Shown piece by piece: positions 27,519 through 36,752 of a DNA stretch of 64,000 nt; the stretch's first letter is position 1; each line of letters starts with the position of its first letter. The position numbers and the translations under genes were made by a program. This DNA comes from Solimonas sp. SE-A11 (GTDB lineage Bacteria; Pseudomonadota; Gammaproteobacteria; Nevskiales; Nevskiaceae): positions 58,923 through 122,922 of the forward strand of contig NZ_JAUASX010000016.1 in the NCBI RefSeq assembly GCF_030345715.1. Reading direction: 5' to 3'. Below the pieces are notes generated by a model. It had not been told where the DNA came from. It made no database searches and was given only the letters and a program-made list of their open reading frames with translations.

Positions 27519-28502
27519 ATGCCGCGCCATCCGGTGTCCGACCACTGCGACGGCGAGCGCTTCCACAACGCCGAGCCCTTCAGCAAGAGCGCCGCGGAAC
27601 TGCTGCGCTGGCGCCTGTCGCGCCAGCGCGGCAAGTGGCTGCGCGACCTGAGCCCGCACAACCAGCCGCCGCCGCCGGCGCGCGTGGGCGAGGGCAACCT
27701 GCGCGCCACCTGGGTCAACCAGGCCACCGTGCTGCTGCAAGCCGACGGCCTCAACCTGCTGACCGACCCGGTCTGGTCGGAGCGCGTCAGCCCGGTGCAA
27801 TGGGCCGGCCCGCGCCGCTTCCGCGCCCCCGGCATTCCCTTCGATGAACTGCCGCCCATCGACGTGGTGGTGGTCAGCCACAACCACTACGACCACATGG
27901 ACGCCGATACCCTGCGGCGCCTGTGGCGCGAGCATGATCCGGTGTTCGTCACTGCGCTGGGCGACGGCCAGCACCTGCGCGGCTGGGGACTGCAGAAGAT
28001 CGTGGAGCTGGACTGGGGGCAGGCCTGGACCCTGCCCAACGGCCGCACGCTGACCGCGGCCCCCGCGCAGCACTGGAGTGGCCGCGCCGGCTACGACGCC
28101 AACCGCACGCTGTGGATGGCCTGCGTGATCCAGACCGCCGGCGGCCCGGTGTACTTCGCCGGCGACAGCGGCTACGGCGGGCACTTCACCGCGGCGCGCC
28201 AGCGCCACGGCGCCATGCGCCTGTCGCTGCTGCCCATCGGCGCCTACCTGCCGCGCTGGTTCATGGCCTACCAGCACATGGACCCGGCCGAGGCCGTGCA
28301 GGCGCATCTGGACCTGGACTCGGCGCTCAGCCTGGGCATCCACTACGGCAGCTTCGAGCTGGCCGACGACGGCCAGCACCAAGCGGTGGAGGATTTGCAC
28401 AAGGCGCTGGACGCGCAGGACCTGCCGCGTGAACGGTTTCACGCCGCGGCATTCGGCCGGGGCTATGATGTGCCTGCACTCGCCACGGGGTTCTACGGAT
28501 GA
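27519..28502 (+). CDS. Metallo-beta-lactamase-fold hydrolase (NAPE-PLD/UlaG-like)
   Basis: 327 residues from the ATG at 27519, directly after the stop of the methyltransferase gene. The metal site HNHYDHMD begins at residue 121, with further ligands in AQHWSGR, YFAGDSGYG and GIHYGSFEL. The order and spacing match the NAPE-phospholipase-D/RomA branch, which hydrolyses phosphodiester or amide bonds of lipids in known members. No signal peptide is seen, so it is cytoplasmic. The stop overlaps the start of the next gene (ATGA). The lipid substrate is inferred from context only. Confidence 0.85.
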   Translation: MPRHPVSDHCDGERFHNAEPFSKSAAELLRWRLSRQRGKWLRDLSPHNQPPPPARVGEGNLRATWVNQATVLLQADGLNLLTDPVWSERVSPVQWAGPRRFRAPGIPFDELPPIDVVVVSHNHYDHMDADTLRRLWREHDPVFVTALGDGQHLRGWGLQKIVELDWGQAWTLPNGRTLTAAPAQHWSGRAGYDANRTLWMACVIQTAGGPVYFAGDSGYGGHFTAARQRHGAMRLSLLPIGAYLPRWFMAYQHMDPAEAVQAHLDLDSALSLGIHYGSFELADDGQHQAVEDLHKALDAQDLPRERFHAAAFGRGYDVPALATGFYG

Positions 28503-29239
28503 AACTGACGCTTGCCGTGCTGTCGATGCTGCTGGCAACCGCCGCACAGGCCGAGGTCCAGCGCTTCTACGGGCATGCCTACGACCTGAAGAGTGGCGCC
28601 TACCTCTACACCGAGGTGCATGCCCAGACCGTGGAGAACGGCCGCTGGCTCGGCGGCACCATCGACTACTTCGGTCCCAAGGGCGATAAGCTGGGCCACA
28701 AGACGCTGGAATTCCAGAACCACGAGTTCGTGCCGGTGTTCCGGCTCGACCTGAACTACGGCTACATGGAGGCCATCAGCGACAATCGCGACGCCGTGAC
28801 CATGGAGCGCCGCGAGCGCGCCGGCGGCAAGACCGAGACCAAGACCATCAAGAAGGTCTCGCCGATGTGCGCCGACTCCGGCTTCCACAGCTGCCTGCGC
28901 GCCCACTTCGCCGAGCTGCAGGCCGGCCAGAGCGTAAAGTTCACGCTGGCGGTGGCCGGCAGCCTGGACAGCTTCCGCTTCCGCGCCGCCAAGGCTGGCG
29001 ACACCCAGTGGCAGGGCATCAAGGCCGTACTGATCAAGGTGGAGCCCGACTCCCTGCTGCGCCTGCTGGCCGGCCCCCTGGAGTTGGTCTACGAGCCCAC
29101 CCAGCGCCGCCTGCTGGAGTTTCGGGGCATCTCCAACATCCACGACCCGCGCTCCGGCAAGCCCTACGACGTGCGCATCATCTACCCGGACAAGCCCCCG
29201 GCGGACGCGCCCTCGCCGTTGCCGCCGCTGGGAAGCTGA
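28499..29239 (+). CDS. Exported protein of unknown function
   Basis: 246 residues with a cleavable signal peptide (cleavage after AAQA). The mature part is predicted mostly beta and soluble, with two Cys (in [13 protein letters not shown]) that could form a disulfide. Segments such as [33 protein letters not shown] and [17 protein letters not shown] look like a conserved uncharacterised proteobacterial family, possibly related to DUF3108-type periplasmic proteins; I cannot name it with confidence. It is translationally coupled to the metallo-hydrolase gene. Confidence 0.75.
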   Translation: MKLTLAVLSMLLATAAQAEVQRFYGHAYDLKSGAYLYTEVHAQTVENGRWLGGTIDYFGPKGDKLGHKTLEFQNHEFVPVFRLDLNYGYMEAISDNRDAVTMERRERAGGKTETKTIKKVSPMCADSGFHSCLRAHFAELQAGQSVKFTLAVAGSLDSFRFRAAKAGDTQWQGIKAVLIKVEPDSLLRLLAGPLELVYEPTQRRLLEFRGISNIHDPRSGKPYDVRIIYPDKPPADAPSPLPPLGS

Positions 29240-29310
29240 GGCCGACCCAGGGCAGACGGGGACGGGGGGAACCCCTACAATCGCGGCTTTCGCCTGCCGT
29301 TGTGCGCGTC

Positions 29311-30180
29311 ATGACCACCCTGCCCGAAACCACCGCCCGCCTGCTGATCACCTGCCCGGACCGCCCGGGCATCGTCTCGGCGGTGACCACCTTCCTGTAC
29401 CACCACGGCCTCAACATCACCGAGCTGGACCAGCACTCCAGCGACCCCAGCGGCGGCAAATTCTTCATGCGCCTGGAGTTCCAGACGCCGAACCTGGACG
29501 TGTCCCGCCCGGCGCTGACGCAGGCCTTCGGCGAGGTGGTGGGCAAGCGCTTCGAGATGGACTGGCGCCTGAGCTTCGCCGCCGACAAGCCGCGCATGGC
29601 CCTGCTGGTGTCCAGGCATGACCACGCCCTGCTGGAGCTGCTGTGGCGCTGGCAGCGCGGCGAGCTGCACGCCGACATACCCCTGGTGATCTCCAACCAC
29701 CCGGACCTGCGCGAGAGCGTGGAGGGCTTCGGCGTGCGTTTCGAGCATGTGGCCATCGACGCCGCCACCCACGCCGAGGCCGAGGCGAAGATGCTGGGCC
29801 TGCTGGCCGGCCAGGCCGACCTGATCGTGCTGGCGCGCTACATGCGCATCCTCAGCGGCGAGTTCGTGGCCAACTACTCCAGCCGCATCATCAACATCCA
29901 CCACTCCTTCCTGCCGGCCTTCGTCGGCGCGGACCCCTACCAGCAGGCGCAGTTGCGCGGCGTGAAGATCATCGGCGCCACGGCCCACTATGTGACCGCG
30001 GACCTGGATCAAGGCCCGATCATCGAGCAGGACGTGGTGCGTGTCTCGCACCGTCACGAACTGGTAGACCTGAAGAACCTGGGCCGCGACCTGGAGCGTC
30101 AGGTGCTGGCGCGCGCCGTGCGCTGGCACGTCGAGGACCGCGTCATCGTCGACGGCAACAAGACCGTGGTCTTCTCCTGA
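29311..30180 (+). CDS. purU: PurU formyltetrahydrofolate deformylase
   Basis: 289 residues from the ATG at 29311; the open frame extends upstream without family similarity. An N-terminal ACT domain ([21 protein letters not shown]) is followed by the formyltransferase domain with [16 protein letters not shown] and the catalytic Asp in [14 protein letters not shown]. It hydrolyses 10-formyl-THF to formate and THF, supplying formate for purine synthesis and balancing one-carbon pools. A strong terminator follows. Confidence 0.95.
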   Translation: MTTLPETTARLLITCPDRPGIVSAVTTFLYHHGLNITELDQHSSDPSGGKFFMRLEFQTPNLDVSRPALTQAFGEVVGKRFEMDWRLSFAADKPRMALLVSRHDHALLELLWRWQRGELHADIPLVISNHPDLRESVEGFGVRFEHVAIDAATHAEAEAKMLGLLAGQADLIVLARYMRILSGEFVANYSSRIINIHHSFLPAFVGADPYQQAQLRGVKIIGATAHYVTADLDQGPIIEQDVVRVSHRHELVDLKNLGRDLERQVLARAVRWHVEDRVIVDGNKTVVFS

Positions 30181-30195
30181 TTCCGTCAGGCAACG

Positions 30196-30226
30196 AAAAA
30201 GGCCGGCGCATGCGCCGGCCTTTTTT
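30196..30226 (+). terminator. Intrinsic terminator after purU, bidirectional with prpF
   Basis: A perfect 20-bp palindrome GGCCGGCGCATGCGCCGGCC (30201-30220) is followed by six T and preceded by five A, so it can act on both the purU (+) and prpF (-) transcripts. Confidence 0.9.
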
Positions 30227-30243
30227 GTTCTGCAGCCTGGAGA

Positions 30244-31431
30244 TCAGAAGCAATCGCCCGGCACCCGCACGTTGCCTTCCATCAGCACGCGAGCGGAGCG
30301 CGACATGATTGCCTTCTTCACCACCCACTGGCCGTTCTCCTGCACCGCCGCCGCGCCCACGCGCAGCGTGCCCGAGGGGTGGCCGAAGCGCACCGCCTCG
30401 CGGGCGCCGCCGCCGGCCGCCAGGTTCACCAGCGTGCCGGGGATGGCCGCCGCCGTACCGATGGCCACCGCCGCCGTGCCCATCATGGCATGGTGCAGCT
30501 TGCCCATCGACAGCGCGCGCACGTTGAGGTCCACGTCCTTGGCATCCACCGCCTTGCCGCTGGACGACTTGTAGCTGGTCGGCGGCGCCACGAAGGCTAC
30601 CTTGGGCGTGTGCTGGCGCTTGGCGGCCTCGCTCACGTCCTTGATCAGGCCCATGCGCAGGGCGCCGTAGGCACGGATGGTCTCGAACTTCTCCAGCGCC
30701 TTGGCGTCGCCGTTGATCGCCTCGCGCAGCTCGGTGCCGGTGTAGCCGATCTCCGCCGCGTTGATGAACACGGTGGGAATGCCGGCATTGATCATGGTGG
30801 CCTTGAGCGTGCCAATGCCCGGCACCTCCAGGTCGTCCACCAGGTTGCCGGTGGGGAACATCGAGCCGCCCTCGTCACTGTCCTCTGCCGGATCGAGGAA
30901 CTCGATCTGCACCTCGGCCGCCGGGAAGGTCACGCCGTCGAGCTCGAAGTCGCCGGTCTCCTGCACCTGGCCGTTGGTGATCGGCACGTGCGCGATGATG
31001 GTCTTGTTGATCTGCGTCTGCCAGATGCGCACGATGCAGATGCCGTCCTTCGGCACGCGTGCGGCATCCACCAGGCCGTTGCTGATCGCGAACGAGCCCA
31101 CCGCGGCGGTGAGGTTGCCGCAGTTGCCCGACCAGTCGACGAAAGCCTTGTCGATCGACACCTGCCCGAACATGTAGTCCACGTCATGATCGGCCTTGGC
31201 GCTCTTGGCCAGGATCACGGTCTTGGAAGTGGACGAGGTGGCGCCACCCATGCCGTCGATCTGCGCGCCGTAGGGGTCGGGCGAGCCGATCACGCGCAGC
31301 AGCAGCTTGTCGCGCGCCTCGCCGGGCTTCTGCGCCGCCTCCGGCAGGTCCTGCAGGCGGAAGAACACGCCCTTGCTGGTACCGCCACGCATGTAGGTAG
31401 CGGGAATCTTGATCTGGGGTACGTGGGGCAT
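30244..31431 (-). CDS. prpF: PrpF 2-methylaconitate cis-trans isomerase
   Basis: 395 residues from the ATG at 31431; GGAG lies 8 nt upstream and a GTG three codons earlier is less well placed. PrpF features: ATYMRGGTSKGVFFRLQDLP at the N terminus, GGATSSTSKTVIL, the active-site Cys in DWSGNCGNLTAAVGSFAI and GKLHHAMMGTAAVAIGTAAA. It isomerises the 2-methyl-trans-aconitate formed by AcnD so that an aconitase can complete the methylcitrate cycle. Its ribosome-binding site lies in the last codons of the DUF559 gene inserted between acnD and prpF. Confidence 0.95.
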   Translation of the reverse strand: MPHVPQIKIPATYMRGGTSKGVFFRLQDLPEAAQKPGEARDKLLLRVIGSPDPYGAQIDGMGGATSSTSKTVILAKSAKADHDVDYMFGQVSIDKAFVDWSGNCGNLTAAVGSFAISNGLVDAARVPKDGICIVRIWQTQINKTIIAHVPITNGQVQETGDFELDGVTFPAAEVQIEFLDPAEDSDEGGSMFPTGNLVDDLEVPGIGTLKATMINAGIPTVFINAAEIGYTGTELREAINGDAKALEKFETIRAYGALRMGLIKDVSEAAKRQHTPKVAFVAPPTSYKSSSGKAVDAKDVDLNVRALSMGKLHHAMMGTAAVAIGTAAAIPGTLVNLAAGGGAREAVRFGHPSGTLRVGAAAVQENGQWVVKKAIMSRSARVLMEGNVRVPGDCF

Positions 31432-31436
31432 CGATG

Positions 31437-31832
31437 TCACTCCAGTGCTGAATCCGTTGCACCCCTCTCCCCTTGCGGGAGAGGGGATGGGGGAGAGGGG
31501 GAGGCCTCGGAGACCGCCGCCCAGATTGTTTCGAGTACCGCTTCCGTGTTCTTCAGGATATCGTCGTTCCAGAAGCGCAGGACCTTGAATCCATTTCGCT
31601 CGAACCAGGCGTCGCGTTCACGATCCCTGGTGCTTTCATCGTGCTGCCCACCATCCGCCTCGACGATCAGTCGTGCTCCGAAATGCACGAAGTCCGCGAA
31701 GTACGGACCTATCGGCTGCTGGCGACGGAACTTCTGGCCATCCAGCCGGTGAGCCCTCAAATGACGCCAAAGCATGGCTTCGGCGTCGGTCATGCCTTGT
31801 CGCAGGTTCTTGGCGAAGCTCTGCTGGTCCAT
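31437..31832 (-). CDS. DUF559 (very-short-patch-repair-like) endonuclease-domain protein
   Basis: 131 residues from the ATG at 31832. The DUF559 core is complete: LRQGMTDAEAMLWRHLR, KFRRQQPIGPYFADFV (Asp47), LIVEADGGQH (Glu58, Asp60, Gln63, His64) and GFKVLRFWNDDIL, the PD-(D/E)XK nuclease arrangement shared with Vsr. Residues 111-124 (from SPSPPSPLPQ) are encoded by hairpin repeat 31462-31501, and the last seven by DNA next to prpF. A second, inverted copy of the repeat lies 8 bp upstream of the start. It breaks the acnD-prpF operon and shares no pathway with it. Confidence 0.85.
   Translation of the reverse strand: MDQQSFAKNLRQGMTDAEAMLWRHLRAHRLDGQKFRRQQPIGPYFADFVHFGARLIVEADGGQHDESTRDRERDAWFERNGFKVLRFWNDDILKNTEAVLETIWAAVSEASPSPPSPLPQGERGATDSALE
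31462..31501 (+). repeat. CCCTCTCCC/GGGAGAGGG hairpin repeat, copy A (right flank of DUF559 gene)
   Basis: 40 bp: an 11-bp pyrimidine-rich arm, a short loop and its complement, followed by a GGGGGAGAGGGGG tail. The plus strand reads in the same orientation as copies at 47028 and 63851. It lies inside the 3' end of the DUF559 gene. Confidence 0.9.
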
Positions 31833-31839
31833 CGGGCTT

Positions 31840-31878
31840 CCCCCTCTCCCCAACCCCTCTCCCGCGAGGGGAGAGGGG
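31840..31878 (-). repeat. CCCTCTCCC/GGGAGAGGG hairpin repeat, copy B (left flank of DUF559 gene)
   Basis: 39 bp. Its reverse complement matches copy A except for two substitutions and one single-base gap, so A and B form about 40-bp terminal inverted repeats around the DUF559 gene. No target duplication is visible outside the pair (gttgca on one side, ctgaaa on the other). Confidence 0.9.
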
Positions 31879-31900
31879 CTGAAAAGAAGGTGATTTACCT

Positions 31901-34516
31901 TCAGGCCGCCTTGTTCGACGCCAGGAAGTCCTGCGCAAACCGCTGCAGCACGCCACCGGCCTGGTAGACCGACACTTCCTCGTCGGAGTCCAGTCGGCAG
32001 GTCATCGGCACTTCCAGCTTCTCGCCGTTCTTGCGCGTGATGACCAAGGTCAGCGTCGTGCGCGGCGCCAGCTGGCCGACCACGTCGTAGGTTTCGGTGC
32101 CGTCGATGCCCAGCGTCAGGCGGGTGGTGCCCGGCTTGAACTCCAGCGGCAGCACGCCCATGCCGATCAGGTTGGTGCGATGGATGCGCTCGAAGCCCTC
32201 GGCTGCGATCACTTCCACGCCGGCCAGGCGCACGCCCTTGGCGGCCCAGTCACGCGAGGAGCCCTGGCCGTAGTCCGCGCCGGCCACGATGATCAGCGGC
32301 TGCTTGCGGTTCATGTAGGTCTCGATGGCCTCCCACATGCGCATGACCTGGCCTTCCGGTTCGACGCGCGCCAGCGAACCCTTCTTGACCTTGCCGTCCA
32401 CCACCGCCATCTCGTTCACCAGCTGCGGGTTGGCGAAGGTGGCGCGCTGCGCGGTGAGGTGGTCGCCGCGGTGCGTGGCGTAGGAATTGAAGTCCTCTTC
32501 CGGCAGGCCCATCTTGTGCAGGTACTCGCCGGCGGCGGAGTCCATCATGATCGCGTTCGAAGGCGACAGATGGTCCGTGGTGATGTTGTCCGGCAGCACT
32601 GCCAGCGGACGCAAGCCCTTGAGCGTGCGCTCGCCGGCCAGCGCGCCTTCCCAGTACGGCGGGCGGCGGATGTAGGTGCTCTGCGGGCGCCAGTCGTACT
32701 GCGGCTTGGTCTTGTTGTCCTCGACCACCTTGAAGTTGAACATCGGCTCGTAGACCTGGCGGAAGTGTTCCGGCTTCACGCTCTTGGCGATCACGGCGTC
32801 AATCTCCGCGTCGCTCGGCCAGATGTCCTTCAGGCGGACCTCGTTGCCGTCCTGGTCCTTGCCCAGCACGTCCTTCTCGATGTCGAAGCGCACGGTGCCG
32901 GCGATGGCGTAGGCCACGACCAGCGGCGGCGAGGCCAGGAAGGCCTGCTTGGCGTAGGGGTGGATGCGGCCGTCGAAGTTGCGGTTGCCCGACAGCACGG
33001 CGGTGGCATAGAGATCACGGTCGATGATCTCCTGCTGGATCTTCGGATCCAGGGCGCCGGACATGCCGTTGCAGGTGGTGCAGGCGAAGGCCACGATGCC
33101 GAAGCCGAGCTGCTCCAGATCACCGAGCAGGTTGGCTTCCCTCAGGTACAGCTCCACGGCCTTGGAGCCGGGGGCCAGCGAGGACTTCACCCAGGGCTTG
33201 CGGCTCAGGCCCTTGCGCGCCGCGTTGCGCGCCAGCAGGCCGGCGGCGATCACGTTGCGCGGGTTGGAGGTGTTGGTGCAGCTGGTGATCGCGGCGATGA
33301 TGACGCCACCGTCCGGGATCAGGCCCTGCGCCTCTTCGGCGCGCGCGGCCTGCAGCTTCTCGCTGGTGGCGATCTCGCGCTCGCCCAGCGCGCTGACCGG
33401 CAGGCGCTTGTGCGGGTTGGACGGGCCGGCCAGGTTGCGCACCACGGTGGAGAGGTCGAACTTCAGCACGCGCTCGTACTGCGCGGTCTTCAGGTCGTCC
33501 GCCCACAGGCCGGTGGCCTTGGCATAGGTCTCCACCAGCTTCACCTGCGCGGACTCGCGGCCGGTGAGGGTCAGGTAGTCCAGCGTCTGCTGGTCGATGT
33601 AGAACATCGCTGCGGTGGCGCCGTACTCCGGGCACATGTTGGAGATGGTGGCGCGGTCGCCGATGGTCAGACCGTTCGCGCCTTCGCCGAAGAATTCGAG
33701 GTAGGCGCCGACGACCTTCTCCTTGCGCAGGAACTCGGTCAGCGCCAGCACCACGTCGGTGGCGGTGATATTCGGCTGCACCTTGCCGGTCAGCTCGACG
33801 CCGACGATGTCCGGCAGGCGCATCCACGAGGCGCGGCCGAGCATGACGTTCTCGGCCTCCAGTCCGCCGACGCCGATGGCGATGACGCCCAGCGCGTCCA
33901 CGTGCGGCGTGTGGCTGTCGGTGCCCACGCAGGTGTCCGGGAAGGCGACGCCGTCCAGGGTGTAGATCACCGGCGACATCCGCTCCAGGTTGATCTGGTG
34001 CATGATGCCGTTGCCCGCCGGGATCACGTCCACGTTCTTGAACGCCAGCTTGGTCCAGTCGATGAAGTGAAAGCGGTCGTCGTTGCGGCGATCCTCGATC
34101 GCACGGTTCTTGGCGAACGCGTCCTTCTCGAAGCCGCCGTGCTCCACGGCCAGCGAGTGGTCCACGATCAGCTGCACCGGCACCACCGGGTTGACCTTGG
34201 CCGGGTCGCCGCCCTGGTCGGCAATGGCGTCACGCAGGCCGGCGAGATCCACCAGCGCGGTCTGGCCGAGGATGTCGTGGCACACCACGCGCACCGGGAA
34301 CCAGGGGAAGTCGAGATCGCGCTTGCGCTCGATCAGCTGGCCCAGGTAGGCGTTGATCTTCTCGGGCTCGCCCTTGCGCACGAGGTTCTCGGCGTGGACG
34401 CGGGCAGTGTAGGGCAGGGTGGCATAGGCGCCGGGCTTGATCGCGTCGACGGCGGCGCGCGCGTCGTAGAAGTCGAGCTTCGTGCCGGGGAGGTTCTTGC
34501 GGAAGGCAGTATTCAT
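31901..34516 (-). CDS. acnD: AcnD Fe/S-dependent 2-methylcitrate dehydratase
   Basis: 871-residue aconitase-superfamily protein with the cluster-binding Cys motifs ITSCTNTSNPRN and ACTTCNGMSGALDP, a C-terminal swivel domain (ADYGQGSSRDWAAKG), and substrate-site stretches such as TDSHTPHVDALGV. AcnD dehydrates 2-methylcitrate to 2-methyl-trans-aconitate and works with PrpF. Assignment as AcnD rather than AcnA rests on the prp context and the length. A 13-bp stem-loop lies between prpC and this gene. Confidence 0.94.
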   Translation of the reverse strand: MNTAFRKNLPGTKLDFYDARAAVDAIKPGAYATLPYTARVHAENLVRKGEPEKINAYLGQLIERKRDLDFPWFPVRVVCHDILGQTALVDLAGLRDAIADQGGDPAKVNPVVPVQLIVDHSLAVEHGGFEKDAFAKNRAIEDRRNDDRFHFIDWTKLAFKNVDVIPAGNGIMHQINLERMSPVIYTLDGVAFPDTCVGTDSHTPHVDALGVIAIGVGGLEAENVMLGRASWMRLPDIVGVELTGKVQPNITATDVVLALTEFLRKEKVVGAYLEFFGEGANGLTIGDRATISNMCPEYGATAAMFYIDQQTLDYLTLTGRESAQVKLVETYAKATGLWADDLKTAQYERVLKFDLSTVVRNLAGPSNPHKRLPVSALGEREIATSEKLQAARAEEAQGLIPDGGVIIAAITSCTNTSNPRNVIAAGLLARNAARKGLSRKPWVKSSLAPGSKAVELYLREANLLGDLEQLGFGIVAFACTTCNGMSGALDPKIQQEIIDRDLYATAVLSGNRNFDGRIHPYAKQAFLASPPLVVAYAIAGTVRFDIEKDVLGKDQDGNEVRLKDIWPSDAEIDAVIAKSVKPEHFRQVYEPMFNFKVVEDNKTKPQYDWRPQSTYIRRPPYWEGALAGERTLKGLRPLAVLPDNITTDHLSPSNAIMMDSAAGEYLHKMGLPEEDFNSYATHRGDHLTAQRATFANPQLVNEMAVVDGKVKKGSLARVEPEGQVMRMWEAIETYMNRKQPLIIVAGADYGQGSSRDWAAKGVRLAGVEVIAAEGFERIHRTNLIGMGVLPLEFKPGTTRLTLGIDGTETYDVVGQLAPRTTLTLVITRKNGEKLEVPMTCRLDSDEEVSVYQAGGVLQRFAQDFLASNKAA

Positions 34517-34573
34517 GGAGCGGGAAACCGGATGATGTCAGGTGTGGCTATGCGCGATGGCTGGGCCTGAAAC

Positions 34574-34602
34574 GAGCGACCGCGCCAGGGGCGCGGTCGC
34601 TC
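34574..34602. repeat. 13-bp perfect stem-loop between prpC and acnD
   Basis: GAGCGACCGCGCC (34574-34586), a 3-nt loop and its exact complement (34590-34602). On the minus-strand transcript it follows the prpC stop by 9 nt and no T-run follows. It could protect or cleave the prpBC part of the mRNA, or attenuate acnD. Confidence 0.7.
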
Positions 34603-34611
34603 TTGCAGCTC

Positions 34612-35766
34612 TTACTTGCGGTCCTTGATGGGGACGAACTTCAGGTCCTCGGGGCCGACGTAGTTCGCCGACGGGCGGATGATCTTGCCGTCGATGCGCT
34701 GCTCGATGATGTGCGCGCTCCAGCCGGAGGTGCGGGCGATCACGAACAGCGGGGTGAACATGTCGGTGGGCACGCCCATCACGTGGTAGCTGACGGCGGA
34801 GAACCAGTCCAGGTTCGGGAACATCTTCTTGATGTCCCACATCACCGTCTCCAGGCGCTCGGCGATGTCGAACATCTTCAGGCTGCCGGCTTCCTTGGAC
34901 AGGTCGCGCGCCACTTCCTTGATCACCTTGTTGCGCGGATCGGCGATCGTGTAGACCGGGTGGCCGAAGCCGATGACCACTTCCTTCTTCTCGACGCGGG
35001 CCTTGATGTCGGCTTCCGCCTCATCCGGGTTGTCGTAGCGCTTCTGGATCTCGAAGGCCACTTCGTTGGCGCCGCCGTGCTTCGGGCCGCGCAGGGCGCC
35101 GATGCCGCCGCAGATCGCGGAGTAGATGTCGGAGCCGGTGCCGGCGACGACGCGGGTGGTGAAGGTGGAGGCGTTGAACTCGTGCTCGGCGTACAGCACC
35201 AGCGAGGTGTGCATGGCCTTGACCCAGCTCTCGGGAGGCTTGGTGCCGTGCAGCAGGTGCAGGAAGTGGCCGCCGATGGAGTCGTCGTCGGTCTCGACGT
35301 CGATCACCTTGCCGTTGTAGGCGTAGTGGTACCAGTACAGCAGCATCGAGCCCAGGCTGGCCATCAGCTTGTCGGCGATGTCGCGGGCGCCGGGGTGGTT
35401 GTGGTCGTCCTTCTCCGGCTTGACGCAGCCGAGCACGGAGACGCCGGTGCGCATCACGTCCATCGGGTGGGCGGAGGGCGGCAGCTGTTCCAGCGCGGTC
35501 TTCACGGCGGCCGGCAGGCCACGCAGCGACTTCAGCTTGGTCTTGTAGGCGGCCAGCTCGGACACGGTCGGCAGCTTGCCGTGCACCAGCAGGTGGGCGA
35601 TCTCTTCGAACTCGCACTGGGCAGCGACATCGAGGATGTCGTAGCCGCGGTAGTGCAGGTCGTTGCCGGAACGGCCGACCGTGCAGAGGGCGGTGTTGCC
35701 GGCGGCGGTGCCGGACAGCGCAACGGACTTCTTCGGCTTGAACGTCGGGGCGGTAGGTTCGCTCAT
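34612..35766 (-). CDS. prpC: PrpC 2-methylcitrate synthase
   Basis: 384 residues from the ATG at 35766, with AGGAGAG upstream. The frame stays open through prpB in the long ORF, but the upstream part is not coding in this frame. Citrate-synthase motifs: [28 protein letters not shown] (catalytic His), [14 protein letters not shown] (second His) and [20 protein letters not shown]. It condenses propionyl-CoA with oxaloacetate. It is 32 bp downstream of prpB. Confidence 0.96.
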   Translation of the reverse strand: MSEPTAPTFKPKKSVALSGTAAGNTALCTVGRSGNDLHYRGYDILDVAAQCEFEEIAHLLVHGKLPTVSELAAYKTKLKSLRGLPAAVKTALEQLPPSAHPMDVMRTGVSVLGCVKPEKDDHNHPGARDIADKLMASLGSMLLYWYHYAYNGKVIDVETDDDSIGGHFLHLLHGTKPPESWVKAMHTSLVLYAEHEFNASTFTTRVVAGTGSDIYSAICGGIGALRGPKHGGANEVAFEIQKRYDNPDEAEADIKARVEKKEVVIGFGHPVYTIADPRNKVIKEVARDLSKEAGSLKMFDIAERLETVMWDIKKMFPNLDWFSAVSYHVMGVPTDMFTPLFVIARTSGWSAHIIEQRIDGKIIRPSANYVGPEDLKFVPIKDRK

Positions 35767-35798
35767 GGTTCTCTCCTGGAAAATTGGGGTGGGCGGTC

Positions 35799-36683
35799 TT
35801 ACTTCTTCTTGGCGGCGAAGAGCGCGTCGAGCTTGTTCTCGAACGCGTGGTAACCGATGCGGTCGTACAGCTCCGCACGGGTCTGCATCTGGTCGATCAC
35901 GTCCTTCTGGTGGCCGTTCTGGCGGATCGAAGTGTAGACCGCCTCGGCGGCCTTGTTGGCGGCGCGGAAGGCCGACAGCGGGTAGAGCTGGATGCCGACA
36001 CCGACCGAGGCCAGCTCGTCGCGGGTGAATAGCGGCGTGGCGCCGAACTCGGTGATGTTGGCCAGCACCGGCACCTTCAGCGCGTCGACGAATTTCTTGT
36101 AGGTGGGCAGGTCGTAGGCGGCCTCGGCGAAGATCGCGTCGGCACCGGCCTCGGCGCAGGCGATGGCGCGCTCGATGGCGGCATCCACGCCCTCGGCCTG
36201 GATCGCGTCGGTGCGGGCGATCAGGAAGAAATTCGGGTCGGTGCGCGCGTCGGCGGCGGCCTTCACGCGGTCGGTCATCTCGCCCTGGGTCACGATCTCC
36301 TTGCCCGGACGGTGGCCGCAGCGCTTGGCGCCGACCTGGTCCTCGATGTGGCAGGCGGCGGCGCCGGCCTTGATCAGGCTCTTGATGGTGCGCTCGATGT
36401 TGAAGGCCGAGGGGCCGAAGCCGGTGTCGATGTCGACCAGCAGCGGCAGGTCGCAGACATCGGTGATGCGGCGCGTGTCGGTCAGCACGTCGTCCATGGT
36501 GTTGATGCCCAGGTCCGGCAGGCCGAGGCTGCCCGCCGCAACGCCGCCACCGGACAGGTAGATCGCCTTGAAGCCGGCGCGCTTGGCCAGCAGGGCATGG
36601 TTGGCGTTGATGGCGCCGATCACCTGCAGGGGCTTCTCGGCGGCAATGGCGGCGCGGAAATTGGCGCCGGCGGAAAACGTCAT
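35799..36683 (-). CDS. prpB: PrpB 2-methylisocitrate lyase
   Basis: 294 residues from the ATG at 36683, which has GAGGAG 8 bp upstream; an in-frame start 25 codons earlier lies in the promoter. It belongs to the isocitrate-lyase superfamily: DIDTGFG metal-site loop (85-91) and the catalytic KRCGH (120-124). It splits 2-methylisocitrate to pyruvate and succinate. First gene of prpB-prpC-acnD-(DUF559)-prpF. Confidence 0.96.
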   Translation of the reverse strand: MTFSAGANFRAAIAAEKPLQVIGAINANHALLAKRAGFKAIYLSGGGVAAGSLGLPDLGINTMDDVLTDTRRITDVCDLPLLVDIDTGFGPSAFNIERTIKSLIKAGAAACHIEDQVGAKRCGHRPGKEIVTQGEMTDRVKAAADARTDPNFFLIARTDAIQAEGVDAAIERAIACAEAGADAIFAEAAYDLPTYKKFVDALKVPVLANITEFGATPLFTRDELASVGVGIQLYPLSAFRAANKAAEAVYTSIRQNGHQKDVIDQMQTRAELYDRIGYHAFENKLDALFAAKKK

Positions 36684-36723
36684 AGGGTGCTCCTCGATTG
36701 GCGGGGAAAGACGGCGATTCGTA

Positions 36724-36739
36724 CCCAAGAGCTGTGCCA
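36724..36739 (-). promoter_or_regulatory. Candidate sigma-54 promoter of prpB
   Basis: On the minus strand TGGCACA, four bases, TTGG (consensus TGGCACR-N4-TTGC). The -24 element matches fully; the -12 element has GG for GC. It ends 41 bp before the prpB ATG and points toward it. PrpR-type activators require sigma-54, which supports the call. Confidence 0.55.
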
Positions 36740-36752
36740 GCCTGGAACATGA

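Noticed and set aside
29240..29310. Riboswitch upstream of purU
   Set aside because: The 71-bp gap is too short and shows no recognisable conserved core.
31437..31878. Target-site duplication flanking the DUF559 unit
   Set aside because: The bases outside the two repeats do not match, so no duplication can be claimed.
34612..36750. 712-codon frame suggesting a PrpB-PrpC fusion
   Set aside because: The upstream part is not in the PrpB frame. prpB and prpC each have their own start, ribosome-binding site and conserved ends.
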